Shown here piece after piece: positions 1-9,075 of a stretch of DNA of 64,000 nucleotides. The DNA comes from Hydrogenovibrio sp. SC-1. GTDB taxonomy: Bacteria; Pseudomonadota; Gammaproteobacteria; Thiomicrospirales; Thiomicrospiraceae. The DNA lies in contig NZ_PKGB01000004.1 in NCBI RefSeq assembly GCF_002848135.1, positions 62,001 through 126,000 of the forward strand, given 5' to 3'. How positions within the stretch are numbered: position 1 is the first letter of the stretch; each line of letters begins with the position of its first letter. The translations under genes were made by a program, and so were the position numbers. The notes under the pieces were generated by a model. That model did no database searches and had not been told where the DNA came from. It was given only the letters and a program-made list of their open reading frames with translations.

Positions 1-1806
1 TTTAGAATCTTTTGGAGCTGCTTTATCGGTTGAATCCTCAGCAGTTTTGGCTTGATTGCGTCTTTGGCGAGCGGCTTCCATTGCTTTTTGTCGAGCATCA
101 GGCTGTTTATCAGAAGGGGCTTTTGACTCCGTTCCGGTCGAAGGTTTTGCCTTCTGGGTTCGTTTTTTAGCAGCCGCAATGGCTTTGTCTCTTGCTGATA
201 AGACTGGTTGGCCTTCGGTAGTGGCTGACGGTTTTTTCGCTTTTAAAGCTGCCGCCTTTGCCGCAGCGGCGGCTGCAGCAGAGCTTTTAGCTTGTGGTTT
301 TTGTGCAGTTTTTTGTTTAACAGCTGCTTTTTTAGCCTTGATTCTTGCCTCCCGTTCGGCTTTTTCTCGTGCAATCCGGTCTAGTTTAAATTCATGGCGT
401 TTTTGTGCCAATTCCGCCATCGCTTCTTTTTGTCGGATGTCTTTAATGGTTGATTTTGCATGACGATAATATTGAACGAGTGGAATATGACTAGGGCAGA
501 CAAAACTACAGCAACCACATTCAATACAATCGAAAACTTTTAATTTTTCTACCTGGTCGAATTCATGGTTACGGCTATGCCAGTAGAGTTGTTGCGGTAA
601 TAAATTAATCGGACAAGCATCCATACACTCACCACAGCGTATACAGGGCATGACTGTTTCGACAGGTTTAGGCGGATTTGCCAGTACACAATTGGTGGTT
701 TTAATGATGGGGACATTATTATGGTGTAATGCTGTCCCCATCAAAGGTCCGCCTTGAACGAGTGGGTAGTCAATGGGCTGTTTCGGTTTAGCCATTTCTG
801 CTAACTCGAGGAAAGAGGTTCCCAGCAGGGCTTCGGCATTAAAAGGTTCTTCGAGCCCTAAGCCTGAAATCGTGACAAACCGAGAAATTAAAGGGTTGCC
901 GAAAGTGACGGCATGATAAATTGCTCTAAGTGTTGCAACGTTCATCATTAACACGCCAACATCAATGGCATGATGTTCACTTGGCACTTCAATGCCCAAT
1001 AATTCTTGAATTAACTGGGTCTGCCCACCCATTGGATAGACCGTCATCACCGGGTGGACTTGAATTTCTGTGTCTGCACAAGCCTTGCTAAAAGATTGGA
1101 TGGCTTTTTGTTTATTGTCTTCAATGCCGCAGATGATTTGTTCAACTCCCAAGGCATGGCCCACAATTTGGGCACCTTTCACGATTTCATCAGCATGGGT
1201 TTGCATCAGCATATCATCACAGGTGATGAAGGGTTCGCATTCTGCACCATTGACTAACAGGGCTTTTACGGTATTACGTTTTTCCGGCAGTTTTGCAAAA
1301 GTGGGAAAACCGGCGCCACCCATTCCAACAATGCCCGCCTGATGAACGATTTCTTTGAGTGCAACCGGAGAATCAGGGTGGGCACCATCAACCGCTAGCA
1401 CATTTTCAATTGACTCATCTAAGCCATCTGTTTCAATAATAATCGACAGTTTTTTAAGTCCTGATGGGTGAGGCTTGTATCTCGGTTCTATGGCGACAAC
1501 GGTTCCCGATGTAGGTGCATGAATCGGCGCTGATAAACCTTTTTCAGTGTCTGCAATGCATTGGTTTTTTAAAACTCGGTCACCGACCTTCACTTTGGCC
1601 TCAGTCCGAATGCCAAGATGTTGACGTAATGGCAGTACCAGTGTTTTAGGGATAATGCCTCTCTTAAGCGGGTGCGATAAAGAGAGCTCTTTATGATATT
1701 GCGGGAAGATTCCACCGTGAAATTGATATAGGTTTCGTTTCGCCATCGGGTAGAGGCGTGAAACCCATTTTATAAATGCTACCTTCAGGGATGACAGCAC
1801 TTGCAT
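1..1806 (-). CDS. rnfC: RnfC, electron transport complex subunit C (C-terminus cut by window edge)
   Basis: Peripheral subunit of the Rnf complex, which couples ferredoxin and NAD(H) electron transfer to an ion gradient at the inner membrane. The frame is open from an ATG at 1806 to base 1. It shows the RnfC barrel-sandwich and NADH/FMN-binding type N-terminal region, then two [4Fe-4S] motifs at about residues 389 (CIRCGECMDACP) and 429 (CIECGCCSFVCP). After residue 450 comes a long Ala/Lys/Arg-rich tail of low complexity, common in gammaproteobacterial RnfC. The ATG overlaps the rnfB stop (TAATG), indicating translational coupling. The end of the protein is outside the window. Confidence 0.95.
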   Translation of the reverse strand, partial: MQVLSSLKVAFIKWVSRLYPMAKRNLYQFHGGIFPQYHKELSLSHPLKRGIIPKTLVLPLRQHLGIRTEAKVKVGDRVLKNQCIADTEKGLSAPIHAPTSGTVVAIEPRYKPHPSGLKKLSIIIETDGLDESIENVLAVDGAHPDSPVALKEIVHQAGIVGMGGAGFPTFAKLPEKRNTVKALLVNGAECEPFITCDDMLMQTHADEIVKGAQIVGHALGVEQIICGIEDNKQKAIQSFSKACADTEIQVHPVMTVYPMGGQTQLIQELLGIEVPSEHHAIDVGVLMMNVATLRAIYHAVTFGNPLISRFVTISGLGLEEPFNAEALLGTSFLELAEMAKPKQPIDYPLVQGGPLMGTALHHNNVPIIKTTNCVLANPPKPVETVMPCIRCGECMDACPINLLPQQLYWHSRNHEFDQVEKLKVFDCIECGCCSFVCPSHIPLVQYYRHAKSTIKDIRQKEAMAELAQKRHEFKLDRIAREKAEREARIKAKKAAVKQKTAQKPQAKSSAAAAAAAKAAALKAKKPSATTEGQPVLSARDKAIAAAKKRTQKAKPSTGTESKAPSDKQPDARQKAMEAARQRRNQAKTAEDSTDKAAPKDSK

Positions 1807-2420
1807 TAGCTTTCTCCCTTGGTTGATTTATTGAGCAAAAGGTGCGCATTTTCAGTTGAATCATAACGATTTAATCGGCCCCGAGTCTGTTGTGATGGCT
1901 CTGGCCAAGACCAATTATGTAAGGTAACCGGCTCGGCAACCATTTCAACGCAATCGACAGGGCAGACCGGCACACAAAGTTCACAGCCTGTGCATTCCTG
2001 TTCAATGACCGTATGCATTTTTTTGGTCGCACCAAGTATGGCATCTACAGGGCACACCTTAATGCAATGGACGCAACCGATACAAATCGATTCGTCAATT
2101 TTGGCCACTAATTTTTGCTGACTCGTCGGGGCAGTTTCTGCCATCTCTTTAGGTTCACGATGGGTGATTTCAGCAATTTCAATCATGGTTTTATGGCCAC
2201 CTGGAATGCATAAATTCACCTCAGATTCGCCTTCGGCTAAAGCTTCAGCATAAGGCTTACAACCCGGAAAGCCACATTGACCACACTGGGTTTGAGGCAA
2301 CAGTTGGTTGATTTGTTCGGCCAACGGGTTGCCTTCAACTTTAAAGCGAACAGAAGCATATCCCTGCAGTAATCCAAAGAGGATGGCCATCACTAGAAAA
2401 ATAATTAAAGCTGCAATCAT
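1806..2420 (-). CDS. rnfB: RnfB, electron transport complex ferredoxin subunit
   Basis: Iron-sulfur subunit of the Rnf complex. A hydrophobic N-terminal helix (residues 1-22) anchors it in the membrane. Cys46, Cys49, Cys54 and Cys71 form the RnfB-specific [4Fe-4S] site (CGQCGFPGC), and two ferredoxin motifs follow at residues 113-123 and 143-153 (CxxCxxCxxxCP type). The length of 204 residues is normal for the family. It overlaps the rnfA stop by 4 bases and is followed by rnfC with a 1-base overlap, so rnfABC is one operon. RnfD, RnfG and RnfE would be expected beyond the left edge of the window. Confidence 0.96.
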   Translation of the reverse strand: MIAALIIFLVMAILFGLLQGYASVRFKVEGNPLAEQINQLLPQTQCGQCGFPGCKPYAEALAEGESEVNLCIPGGHKTMIEIAEITHREPKEMAETAPTSQQKLVAKIDESICIGCVHCIKVCPVDAILGATKKMHTVIEQECTGCELCVPVCPVDCVEMVAEPVTLHNWSWPEPSQQTRGRLNRYDSTENAHLLLNKSTKGES

Positions 2421-2995
2421 TTAACTAGGCCACCAAATCCCATAAATGCGATAGACATCAACCCAGCGGTGATCAGTGCGATAGGAGCCCCTTGAAAGGG
2501 TTTTGGCACATCTGCATACGCCAAGCGTTCACGAATGGATGAAAACAACACCATTACTAATGTAAAGCCAACGGCAGCCCCAAAGCCATAAAATGCAGAT
2601 TCCACTAAATTGTGTTTTTCACCGACATTTAATAAGGCAACCCCTAAAACAGCACAATTGGTGGTAATCAATGGAATATAGATTCCTAAAACTTGATAGA
2701 GTACCGGGCTGGTTTTGTGAATGGCCATTTCAGTAAATCCAACAATGGCGGCAATGGCGAGAATAAAACCGATGGTTTGTAAAAACTCCAAACCAAATGG
2801 TACCAACAGGTAGGTATGAATTAAGTAGCTGAGAATAGAAGACAGTGTCATAACAAAAGTGGTTGCCAATCCCATTCCCAGTGCGGCATCGGTTTTTTTG
2901 GATACGCCCATAAAGGGGCAGAGTCCTAAAAACTTGACCAAAACAAAGTTATTGACCAATACCGTACTGATAATAATGAGAATGTAATCTGTCAT
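2417..2995 (-). CDS. rnfA: RnfA, electron transport complex membrane subunit
   Basis: Integral membrane subunit of the Rnf complex, about six hydrophobic segments in 192 residues, the standard length. It contains the conserved segments around residues 25-32 ([11 protein letters not shown]) and near residue 112 ([11 protein letters not shown]), whose cysteines bind an iron-sulfur cluster within the membrane in studied Rnf/Nqr complexes. It begins only 21 bases after the metG stop, so transcription probably continues from metG into rnfABC. The product acts at the inner membrane with RnfE, its paralogue. Confidence 0.96.
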   Translation of the reverse strand: MTDYILIIISTVLVNNFVLVKFLGLCPFMGVSKKTDAALGMGLATTFVMTLSSILSYLIHTYLLVPFGLEFLQTIGFILAIAAIVGFTEMAIHKTSPVLYQVLGIYIPLITTNCAVLGVALLNVGEKHNLVESAFYGFGAAVGFTLVMVLFSSIRERLAYADVPKPFQGAPIALITAGLMSIAFMGFGGLVK

Positions 2996-3016
2996 GTAAA
3001 TGATAAAGCTCTTCTG

Positions 3017-5059
3017 TTATTTGACACGCATCCCAGGTGTAGCACCGTCGTCGGGGTTGAGTAAAAATAAATCTTTTCCACCCGGTCCTGCGGCTAAAAC
3101 CATTCCTTCTGAAAGGCCGAAACGCATTTTTCGAGGTTTTAGGTTGGCAACCATCACGGTATGCTTACCAATCAACTCACTTGGGTCGTAAGCGGACTTA
3201 ATGCCAGCAAACACTTGACGCTCACCCAAACCGATATCAAGGGTTAATTTGATTAGTTTATTGGCTTTTGGCACGGATTCAGCGTTGACGATTTTAGCAA
3301 TTCTCAGGTCGATTTTGGCAAAGTCGTCAAATTCGATTTCATCTGAAATGGGATCCAAATCCTCCGCTTCATTATTCTGGTTTCCTTCTTTAGGCGCTTG
3401 AGCAGCAATATCGGTTTTGGAAGCGTCCATCATTTTGGTCAAACTTTCTGGTTCGATCCGAGTCATTAACGGTTTGAATTTGGTAATGGTATGGCCGACG
3501 AGTGGCTGTTCAATATCGTGCCATTGTAATGAAGAAAGTTGTAAAAAATCGGCTGATTTAGCTGAGGTTGTCGGTAAAACAGGCGCTAAATAAGTGATTA
3601 GTACTCGGAATAGATTGATACCTAAGCTGACTGATTCGTGCAAAGCTTCCTGCTGTTCTGGGTCTTTGGCCAATACCCAAGGCGCAGTGTCATCAATATA
3701 TTCATTCGCCTTGTCAGCCAAGCCCATAATCTCACGCATGGCTTGAGCATATTCGCGTTTTTCATAGAGTCCAGCAATGTCCTCTGACTTGTCGATAAAG
3801 GACTGATAAAGTGCCAACGCAAGAGGGGACCAAGTTTCACATAGTTTGCCATCAAATTTCTTCACCACAAATCCGGCACAACGGCTGGCGATATTAACCA
3901 CTTTACCAATTAAATCGGAATTGACGCGTTGTGCAAAGTCCTCTAGGTTTAAGTCAATATCATCAATCCGACCATTCAATTTGGCTGCAAAGTAGTAGCG
4001 TAAATATTCTGGGTTAAGATGATCCAAATAGGTTTTTGCCATAATAAAGGTGCCACGGGACTTGGACATCTTCTGGCCATCAACGGTTAAAAAGCCGTGT
4101 GAAAAAATGGCATTTGGTGTTTTAAAGTCAGCACCCGAAAGCATGGCCGGCCAGAACAGCGCGTGGAAATAGATAATGTCTTTACCGATAAAATGGTAAA
4201 GCTCAGTGTCAGCATCTTTGCCCCAGTATTGATCAAAGTCCATGCCCTTACGGTCACACAACGCTTTGAAACTGGCCATATACCCAATCGGTGCGTCTAG
4301 CCAAACATAGAAAAACTTATCTTTTTCGCCAGGAATTTCAAACCCAAAGTAGGGCGCATCTCTAGAAATATCCCAAGCACGCAATCCTGATTCAAACCAT
4401 TCGTCCAGTTTATTGGCAATTTGAGTTTGTAAGTGACCTTTGTGTGTCCAAGTTTTCAACTCATCTTCAAAGTGTGCAAGCTCAAAAAACAGGTGTTCCG
4501 TTTCTTTTTCAATTGGCGTAGCACCTGAAACCACAGACTTAGGATCAATTAAATCCGTAGGGCTATAAGTCGCACCACAAGCTTCACAGTTATCACCATA
4601 TTGATCGGTTGCCTTACATTTTGGACAGGTACCTTTGATAAAACGGTCTGGCAAAAACATCGACTTTTCAGGGTCGTAGAATTGGGTGATGGTTTTTCGA
4701 GAAATATGATTTTTGGCTTTTAAACGTTCATAAATGGTCGTTGCAAAATAATGGTTTTCTGTCGAGTGGGTGCTGTGATATTGATCAAAAGCAATGTTAA
4801 ACCTAGCAAAATCCTGCTGATGTTCTTCTGAAATTCGAGCAATGAGCGTCTCTGGTGTAATGCCCTCTGCTTGAGCACGAAGCATAATCGGCGTGCCATG
4901 TGCATCATCGGCGCAAACGTAATAACATTCATTGCCACGCATTTTTTGAAACCGTGACCAAATATCCGTTTGAATATATTCAACAAGATGGCCTAAATGA
5001 ATAGGGCCATTGGCATAAGGTAAGGCGCTGGTAATGACGATTTTTCTTGGTTGTGGCAT
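3017..5059 (-). CDS. metG: Methionyl-tRNA synthetase
   Basis: Charges tRNA-Met with methionine in the cytoplasm. Class I signatures are present: HLGH at residues 21-24 and KMSKS near residue 330. A zinc knuckle with two CxxC pairs lies around residues 146-161 (CPKC and CEAC). The C-terminal 105 residues form the EMAPII/Trbp111-type tRNA-binding and dimerisation domain (IDLRIAKI, then [14 protein letters not shown]). The length of 680 residues is normal for the dimeric MetRS form. An acidic, polar linker at about 545-565 joins the domains. It is followed closely by rnfA on the same strand. Confidence 0.97.
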   Translation of the reverse strand: MPQPRKIVITSALPYANGPIHLGHLVEYIQTDIWSRFQKMRGNECYYVCADDAHGTPIMLRAQAEGITPETLIARISEEHQQDFARFNIAFDQYHSTHSTENHYFATTIYERLKAKNHISRKTITQFYDPEKSMFLPDRFIKGTCPKCKATDQYGDNCEACGATYSPTDLIDPKSVVSGATPIEKETEHLFFELAHFEDELKTWTHKGHLQTQIANKLDEWFESGLRAWDISRDAPYFGFEIPGEKDKFFYVWLDAPIGYMASFKALCDRKGMDFDQYWGKDADTELYHFIGKDIIYFHALFWPAMLSGADFKTPNAIFSHGFLTVDGQKMSKSRGTFIMAKTYLDHLNPEYLRYYFAAKLNGRIDDIDLNLEDFAQRVNSDLIGKVVNIASRCAGFVVKKFDGKLCETWSPLALALYQSFIDKSEDIAGLYEKREYAQAMREIMGLADKANEYIDDTAPWVLAKDPEQQEALHESVSLGINLFRVLITYLAPVLPTTSAKSADFLQLSSLQWHDIEQPLVGHTITKFKPLMTRIEPESLTKMMDASKTDIAAQAPKEGNQNNEAEDLDPISDEIEFDDFAKIDLRIAKIVNAESVPKANKLIKLTLDIGLGERQVFAGIKSAYDPSELIGKHTVMVANLKPRKMRFGLSEGMVLAAGPGGKDLFLLNPDDGATPGMRVK

Positions 5060-5245
5060 GACGAAACTCTTGCTATAAAAATAATCGGCACATTATACGC
5101 TTTTTCAAGTCATTTGGCTTGGGATATCCCAAATTAGAACACTAAAAAATACCCATAAAAATAGTAGTTAATTCTGAGGCTTGGTTTTTGAGTTTAGATT
5201 TTGAGAAGGAGCGGAGGGAGGTCGTGGATACACACCCAAAAATGA

Positions 5246-5273
5246 AAAAGCCCGGTCAGAAAATTGACCAGGC
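5246..5273 (-). terminator. Rho-independent terminator after folD
   Basis: On the minus strand a 9-bp stem (GCCTGGTCA paired with TGACCGGGC, one G-T pair) encloses a short A/T loop and is followed by a run of five T. It lies 29 bases after the folD stop. It overlaps one copy of the palindrome CCAGGCCTGG (5268-5277). The rest of 5060-5301, between metG and folD, shows no gene. Confidence 0.75.
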
Positions 5274-5301
5274 CTGGTTGTTTTAACGGCGGATCTGACT
5301 G

Positions 5302-6156
5302 TTAAGCTTTAACGCCGTAAGCAGCCTGTAAGGTGTTTTGTAACAAGGTTGCGATGGTCATGGGACCAACGCCACCAGGAACCGGGGTAATCCAGCTCGC
5401 TTTTTCTTTAGCGATATCAAACTCGACATCTCCAACCAATTTTCCGCTTTCAAGACGATTCATGCCGACATCAACAACAATTGCGCCTTCTTTGACCCAG
5501 TCGCCTTTGACCATTTCAGCAATGCCAACCCCAACAACCAGTATGTCAGCTTCAGCGACTTTCGATGGCAGATCCTTCGTTGCGCTGTGACACACCGTGA
5601 CGGTTGCACGGGCATTGAGCAGTTCTAGAGTCATTGGCATTCCGACAATGTTTGATGCGCCGACAACAACGGCATTGAGTCCGCGCAAATCAATTCCTGT
5701 TTTTGCCAACATGGTCATGACGCCATGCGGTGTACAAGGTGCCAATGCTGGCATTCTGGTTGCTAAGCGTCCAACATTGTAAGGGTGAAATCCATCGACA
5801 TCTTTTTTGGGGTCTATGCGTTCAATCACCACTTCAGAGTCAATATGTTTAGGAACAGGCGATTGAACAATAATGCCATGTACATCTTCACGGGCATTTA
5901 ACTCGTCAATGATTGAAAGTAATTTTTCTTGTGTGGTTTCAGCAGGTAGTACCATTGATACGTCATTAAACCCAGCTTTTTCACAAGCAATCTTTTTATT
6001 ACGAACATATATCTGTGATGCAGGGTCTTCGCCTACCAAAATAACGGCCAGGCCTGGTGGTTTTTTGCCGAGAGCAACCTGCTTTTCGACTTCTGCTTGA
6101 ATATTCGCTCTTAATTCTAGTGCGATGGCTTTACCATCTAAAATTTGTGCTGACAT
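5302..6156 (-). CDS. folD: FolD, methylenetetrahydrofolate dehydrogenase / methenyltetrahydrofolate cyclohydrolase
   Basis: Bifunctional cytoplasmic enzyme of one-carbon metabolism that interconverts 5,10-methylene-, 5,10-methenyl- and 10-formyl-tetrahydrofolate using NADP. Seen in the sequence: the YVRNKK motif at about residues 50-55 with the catalytic lysine, VQSPVP near 98, the KDVDGFHP motif near 118, and the NADP-binding [11 protein letters not shown] segment near 163. The C-terminal [18 protein letters not shown] signature is intact. The length of 284 is standard. It is single, with its own terminator at 5246-5273. The ATG at 6156 matches the family start (MSAQILDGK). Confidence 0.97.
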   Translation of the reverse strand: MSAQILDGKAIALELRANIQAEVEKQVALGKKPPGLAVILVGEDPASQIYVRNKKIACEKAGFNDVSMVLPAETTQEKLLSIIDELNAREDVHGIIVQSPVPKHIDSEVVIERIDPKKDVDGFHPYNVGRLATRMPALAPCTPHGVMTMLAKTGIDLRGLNAVVVGASNIVGMPMTLELLNARATVTVCHSATKDLPSKVAEADILVVGVGIAEMVKGDWVKEGAIVVDVGMNRLESGKLVGDVEFDIAKEKASWITPVPGGVGPMTIATLLQNTLQAAYGVKA

Positions 6157-6329
6157 GATATTATCCTAAAGCTAAAGAAAGGTAACGATTTGAATTGTCG
6201 ATATAATACAACAATCATGGCGAGGAATCATTAATATCCTATTTAAGCCATTTGAAAAATAAATTCATAATTTGCATTTTTAATGATTGACAGCCATAGC
6301 TCTCATCTATAAAATACGCCGCATCTTTT

Positions 6330-6406
6330 CGGAGTATAGCGCAGCCTGGTAGCGCACCTGTTTTGGGTACAGGTGGTCGGGGGTTCAAATCCCTCTACTC
6401 CGACCA
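6330..6406 (+). tRNA. tRNA-Pro (anticodon TGG)
   Basis: A complete cloverleaf with an encoded CCA end. The acceptor stem is CGGAGTA/TACTCCG, the anticodon loop is TTTGGGT with TGG at positions 34-36, and the T loop is GGTTCAAAT. It is the first of three closely spaced tRNA genes. Confidence 0.97.
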
Positions 6407-6487
6407 ATTTTCTGATTGTTGTGAAGCATTGGCTAAACAGTACTCAAAAAAACTGCGAGTTAAATCGCAAACTCCCAGCAAGACTGA

Positions 6488-6564
6488 GCGCCCATAGCTC
6501 AACTGGATAGAGCATCGCCCTTCTAAGGCGAGGGTTTCAGGTTCGAGTCCTGATGGGCGTACCA
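6488..6564 (+). tRNA. tRNA-Arg (anticodon TCT), integration target of the island
   Basis: A complete cloverleaf with encoded CCA; the acceptor stem is GCGCCCA/TGGGCGT and the anticodon loop CTTCTAA carries TCT. From base 6520, inside the anticodon loop, to the CCA, the sequence is repeated exactly at 51,367-51,411. The gene is therefore probably a hybrid: the 5' half is original chromosome and the 3' half was supplied by the integrated element. Confidence 0.97.
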
Positions 6565-6668
6565 TTACAATTTAGATTTAATTACACCATGGCGGATGTA
6601 GCTCAGTTGGTAGAGCCCAGGATTGTGATTCCTGTTGTCGCGGGTTCAATCCCCGTCATTCGCCCCAT
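6520..6668 (+). repeat. Left attachment repeat (attL) of the genomic island
   Basis: This 149-base segment (3' half of tRNA-Arg, spacer, whole tRNA-His) is matched at 51,367-51,514. The tRNA portions are identical. Only the spacer between the two genes differs (about 6575-6584), including a one-base length change. The match starts in the tRNA-Arg anticodon loop, the usual crossover place for tyrosine integrases. Confidence 0.9.
6591..6667 (+). tRNA. tRNA-His (anticodon GTG), island-side copy
   Basis: Complete cloverleaf with the extra 5' G typical of tRNA-His (paired with C73), anticodon loop TTGTGAT carrying GTG, and encoded CCA. The gene is identical to the copy at 51,437-51,513. Under the simplest integration model this left copy came with the island, and the right copy is the original chromosomal one. 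Confidence 0.96.
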
Positions 6669-6803
6669 TTTTCAATAAGTTACAAATTATTAACTCCATC
6701 TATACATTTGTAATTTATCTCAAAGATCTACTTCAAATCAATAAATTCCTACCACCTTTATAGAATCAAAAAATTGTATTCGTATCTATTAGATAATTGC
6801 TTC

Positions 6804-6830
6804 GTGCCCAAATTGTGCCCAAATTGTGCC
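6804..6830. repeat. Tandem 11-base repeat near attL
   Basis: GTGCCCAAATT occurs twice in direct tandem (6804-6814 and 6815-6825), followed by GTGCC. It lies about 140 bases inside the island from tRNA-His. Position and form resemble arm-type integrase binding sites, but no matching copy was found by eye at the right end. Confidence 0.5.
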
Positions 6831-6856
6831 TATTTACATTAAATTGATCTTCGCCC

Positions 6857-7084
6857 TTATATATCCTCTCTAATATACTTCATTAGGTCTTCTACTTCAC
6901 AATCGAAAAACTTACACAATCTGTCAATATTTTCTGTTGTTGTGCTATGTCCAGGATGATTCAATATTTTTGATAAAGTCATCCTGTTGATATTGGTTTT
7001 ATCAGATATTTCCTTGACGGTAATTCTTCGTTTCTCACTGAACTCTTTTTCAGCAATCATTTCTTTTAGTTTAAATCTAATCAT
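6857..7084 (-). CDS. Small XRE-type helix-turn-helix repressor
   Basis: A 75-residue DNA-binding protein. Residues 22-60 fit a Cro/CI helix-turn-helix (TVKEISDKTNINRMTLSKIL, then the family-typical segment IDRLCKFFDCEVEDLMKY). It is divergent from the excisionase-like and integrase genes, and two palindromes (7097-7114 and 7159-7176) lie in the gap between them. The layout suggests a repressor that controls its own gene and the integration operon, in the manner of phage or ICE regulators. Its exact ligand or inducer cannot be read from the sequence. Confidence 0.8.
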   Translation of the reverse strand: MIRFKLKEMIAEKEFSEKRRITVKEISDKTNINRMTLSKILNHPGHSTTTENIDRLCKFFDCEVEDLMKYIREDI

Positions 7085-7096
7085 CGAAGTCCAAAT

Positions 7097-7176
7097 TGAT
7101 AATATTTATTATCATAAAAGTTGACATTGGCTTTAAATGTGATATAAATAGTACATAGTGATAATATAAATTATCA
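7097..7176 (+). promoter_or_regulatory. Twin operators flanking a consensus promoter of the integration operon
   Basis: Two near-identical perfect palindromes, TGATAATATTTATTATCA (7097-7114) and TGATAATATAAATTATCA (7159-7176), each with 7-bp arms and a 4-base centre. Between them lies a sigma-70-like promoter reading right: TTGACA at 7121-7126 and TATAAA at 7143-7148, spacer 16. The likely binder is the XRE protein encoded to the left; this is inferred from position. Confidence 0.75.
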
Positions 7177-7212
7177 TTTGACGCTTTATATTTCTACATT
7201 GAGGTTTGAATT

Positions 7213-7443
7213 ATGAGTTTAACATATCTAACAACGACGGAGTTAGCCGTTCGTATCAAGTATCACCCTCGGACTATTCGTGAGACTCTACTTGATAAAG
7301 TTTTATTCGAAGGTCGGCATTATATTCGTCCATTTCACCAACGTAAACTTTTGTTTATTTGGGAGCATATTGAAAAGGACATGAAGGAAGTGCACGATAC
7401 ATTCGAAATTCCTATGGCCAATGGAGGTTACTGTTATGGCTAG
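7213..7443 (+). CDS. Excisionase-like small DNA-binding protein
   Basis: A 76-residue protein that begins with a winged-helix type segment (LTTTELAVRIKYHPRTIRET) as seen in excisionase/AlpA-like proteins, followed by the GRHYIRPF-type strand often found in such proteins next to P4-type integrases. It lies immediately upstream of the integrase and overlaps its start by 8 bases, so the two are translated together. Probable role: directionality factor for excision or regulator of int. Recognition rests on pattern and neighbourhood, not on a database hit. Confidence 0.7.
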   Translation: MSLTYLTTTELAVRIKYHPRTIRETLLDKVLFEGRHYIRPFHQRKLLFIWEHIEKDMKEVHDTFEIPMANGGYCYG

Positions 7444-8740
7444 TATTAGAAGTAGAGAAGGAAAACTTTTTTTCGATTTTTATTATAGAAAAAAGCGGTG
7501 TCGTGAATTGACTCTATTGTCATCAACGCCATCTAATCAGAAAAAACTGGCTCAGGTTCTAAGGAAAATTGAAGCTGAGATTGCACTGGGAACATTTGTA
7601 TATAGCAAATACTTTCCAAACAGTCCAAGAGTAGCAGAGTTCGAGGAAATGGATCGCATTTCTAAGCGTAAAGCTGGAAAAGGGCAGTTGTTTTCAGAGT
7701 TCGTCGCTATTTGGTATGAAGAGGTAAAGATTGGCTGGAGAGACAGCTACGATCAAACCGTTGTTAAAATCTTAAATGGCCGAATAATGGAGACTTTCGG
7801 TGATATGGATGTCAGCGAAATCACCAAAGCTGACCTTTTACAATTTCGAGCACGTCTTGGGGAAGAACCGGGTCGAAATGGTAAAAAGATGTCACCTTCA
7901 CATATCAATCGACATATGTATCTCATGCGTATGATTCTTAGGGAAGCCGCTGACAGGTTTGATTTTAATACGCCTTTCAAAGGAATAAAAGCGTTACGAA
8001 ACAATAAACCTGATATTCATCCATTTAACTTGGAAGAAGTTAATAAAATCATTAATGGTGTGGATCCTTGGTATCGATATTACTATACGGTTCGGTTTTT
8101 GACCGGAATGCGTACTGGCGAAATTGATGGTCTAAAGTGGAAATACGTTGATTTCGACAATCGTCTAATCAAGGTACGAGAATCACTGGTTAAGAATAAA
8201 CAGACCTATACCAAAAATGATTTTTCGCAAAGAGACATTGAAATGTCATCCACTGTTTTTACCGCCTTACAAGAACAATTCAAACGCAGTGGCCATTTGG
8301 ACTATGTGTTTGTTAATTCTCGTGGGGATCATTTCAATTATCACAACATTTCTAGGCGCATCTGGCACCCGCTATTAAAAGAACTGGGTTTAGAAAGACG
8401 AAACCCTTATCAAACTCGACATACGGCTGCCACGCTATGGTTAGGCGCTGGAGAAAATCCAGCCTGGATTGCAAAACAAATGGGGCACTCAACAACCGAG
8501 ATGCTGTTTCGGGTATATGCGCGTTATGTACCTAATTTAACCCGTAAAGATGGCTCTGCCATGGAGAAACTCATTTCCGGTTCGGTAGTGGTTAATAGTA
8601 TTGACGATGATCTAAATACAAATCCATATCAAGACAAGTATGCAGATCAAATAGATTCTGGTTTGGATGAATCTCACGATGAAAGTTTCTGGGGTCAGCT
8701 CTTAAACTCAGAATCGTCTGAACTAGGAGGTGAATTATGA
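7436..8740 (+). CDS. Tyrosine integrase of the island
   Basis: Site-specific recombinase that most likely inserted this element into tRNA-Arg. The N-terminal 60 residues resemble an arm-binding domain (short beta strands: IRSREGKLFFDFYYRKK). A SAM-like core-binding domain follows, and then the catalytic domain with TGMRTGEIDGL (first Arg), a lysine-rich hairpin (LVKNKQTYTKND), PYQTRHTAATLWL (second Arg) and MGHSTTEMLFRVYARY (His and nucleophile Tyr). The ATG at 7436 is preferred over 7421 because GGAGG at 7423-7427 sits 8 bases upstream of it. The length of 434 residues includes a polar C-terminal extension. Confidence 0.92.
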   Translation: MASIRSREGKLFFDFYYRKKRCRELTLLSSTPSNQKKLAQVLRKIEAEIALGTFVYSKYFPNSPRVAEFEEMDRISKRKAGKGQLFSEFVAIWYEEVKIGWRDSYDQTVVKILNGRIMETFGDMDVSEITKADLLQFRARLGEEPGRNGKKMSPSHINRHMYLMRMILREAADRFDFNTPFKGIKALRNNKPDIHPFNLEEVNKIINGVDPWYRYYYTVRFLTGMRTGEIDGLKWKYVDFDNRLIKVRESLVKNKQTYTKNDFSQRDIEMSSTVFTALQEQFKRSGHLDYVFVNSRGDHFNYHNISRRIWHPLLKELGLERRNPYQTRHTAATLWLGAGENPAWIAKQMGHSTTEMLFRVYARYVPNLTRKDGSAMEKLISGSVVVNSIDDDLNTNPYQDKYADQIDSGLDESHDESFWGQLLNSESSELGGEL

Positions 8741-9075
8741 TGCCACTTTCTAATGACTATTCTCATCGTTTTTCAAGCAACTCAACCCCGAGCATGAACT
8801 CCATTGCTGGTATTTATCCTGATTACCAGAATATACCTGACATTGAAGACCCTAGAATGGTCAAACGGTTGATTAATAACTTAGCCTATTTATTCAATAT
8901 TGAAGGGGGAGATTATTTAACGTTTATTCTTGGATATGGTCATTGCACCAGAAATGAAGATGCCTTGCGCTATTGGGTGATTGATCAATTACAAGATATT
9001 TCAATCAACCAAGATGATGTAATGAATGTTCTAGTCGATCACTTAAGAACTGAGTTAATGCGGGAGGATTTTTAA
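8737..9075 (+). CDS. Hypothetical protein after integrase
   Basis: A 112-residue protein of unknown function. The start overlaps the integrase stop (ATGATG), and the stop overlaps the start of the next gene, which has GGAGG upstream. The N-terminal 30 residues are Ser/Asn-rich and probably disordered. The rest looks helical and acidic (DPRMVKRLINNLAYLF; DQLQDISINQDDVMNVLVDHL). No family is recognised. The tight coupling suggests a role with the integrase or the HD protein. Confidence 0.75.
   Translation: MMPLSNDYSHRFSSNSTPSMNSIAGIYPDYQNIPDIEDPRMVKRLINNLAYLFNIEGGDYLTFILGYGHCTRNEDALRYWVIDQLQDISINQDDVMNVLVDHLRTELMREDF

Noticed and set aside
56-1342. Plus-strand open frames over the rnfC region
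   Set aside because: They are antisense shadows of rnfC; their composition follows the Ala/Lys-rich tail and Fe-S region of the real gene.
6804-6830. CRISPR array
   Set aside because: Only two adjacent 11-base units without spacers; no CRISPR array was seen anywhere in the window.
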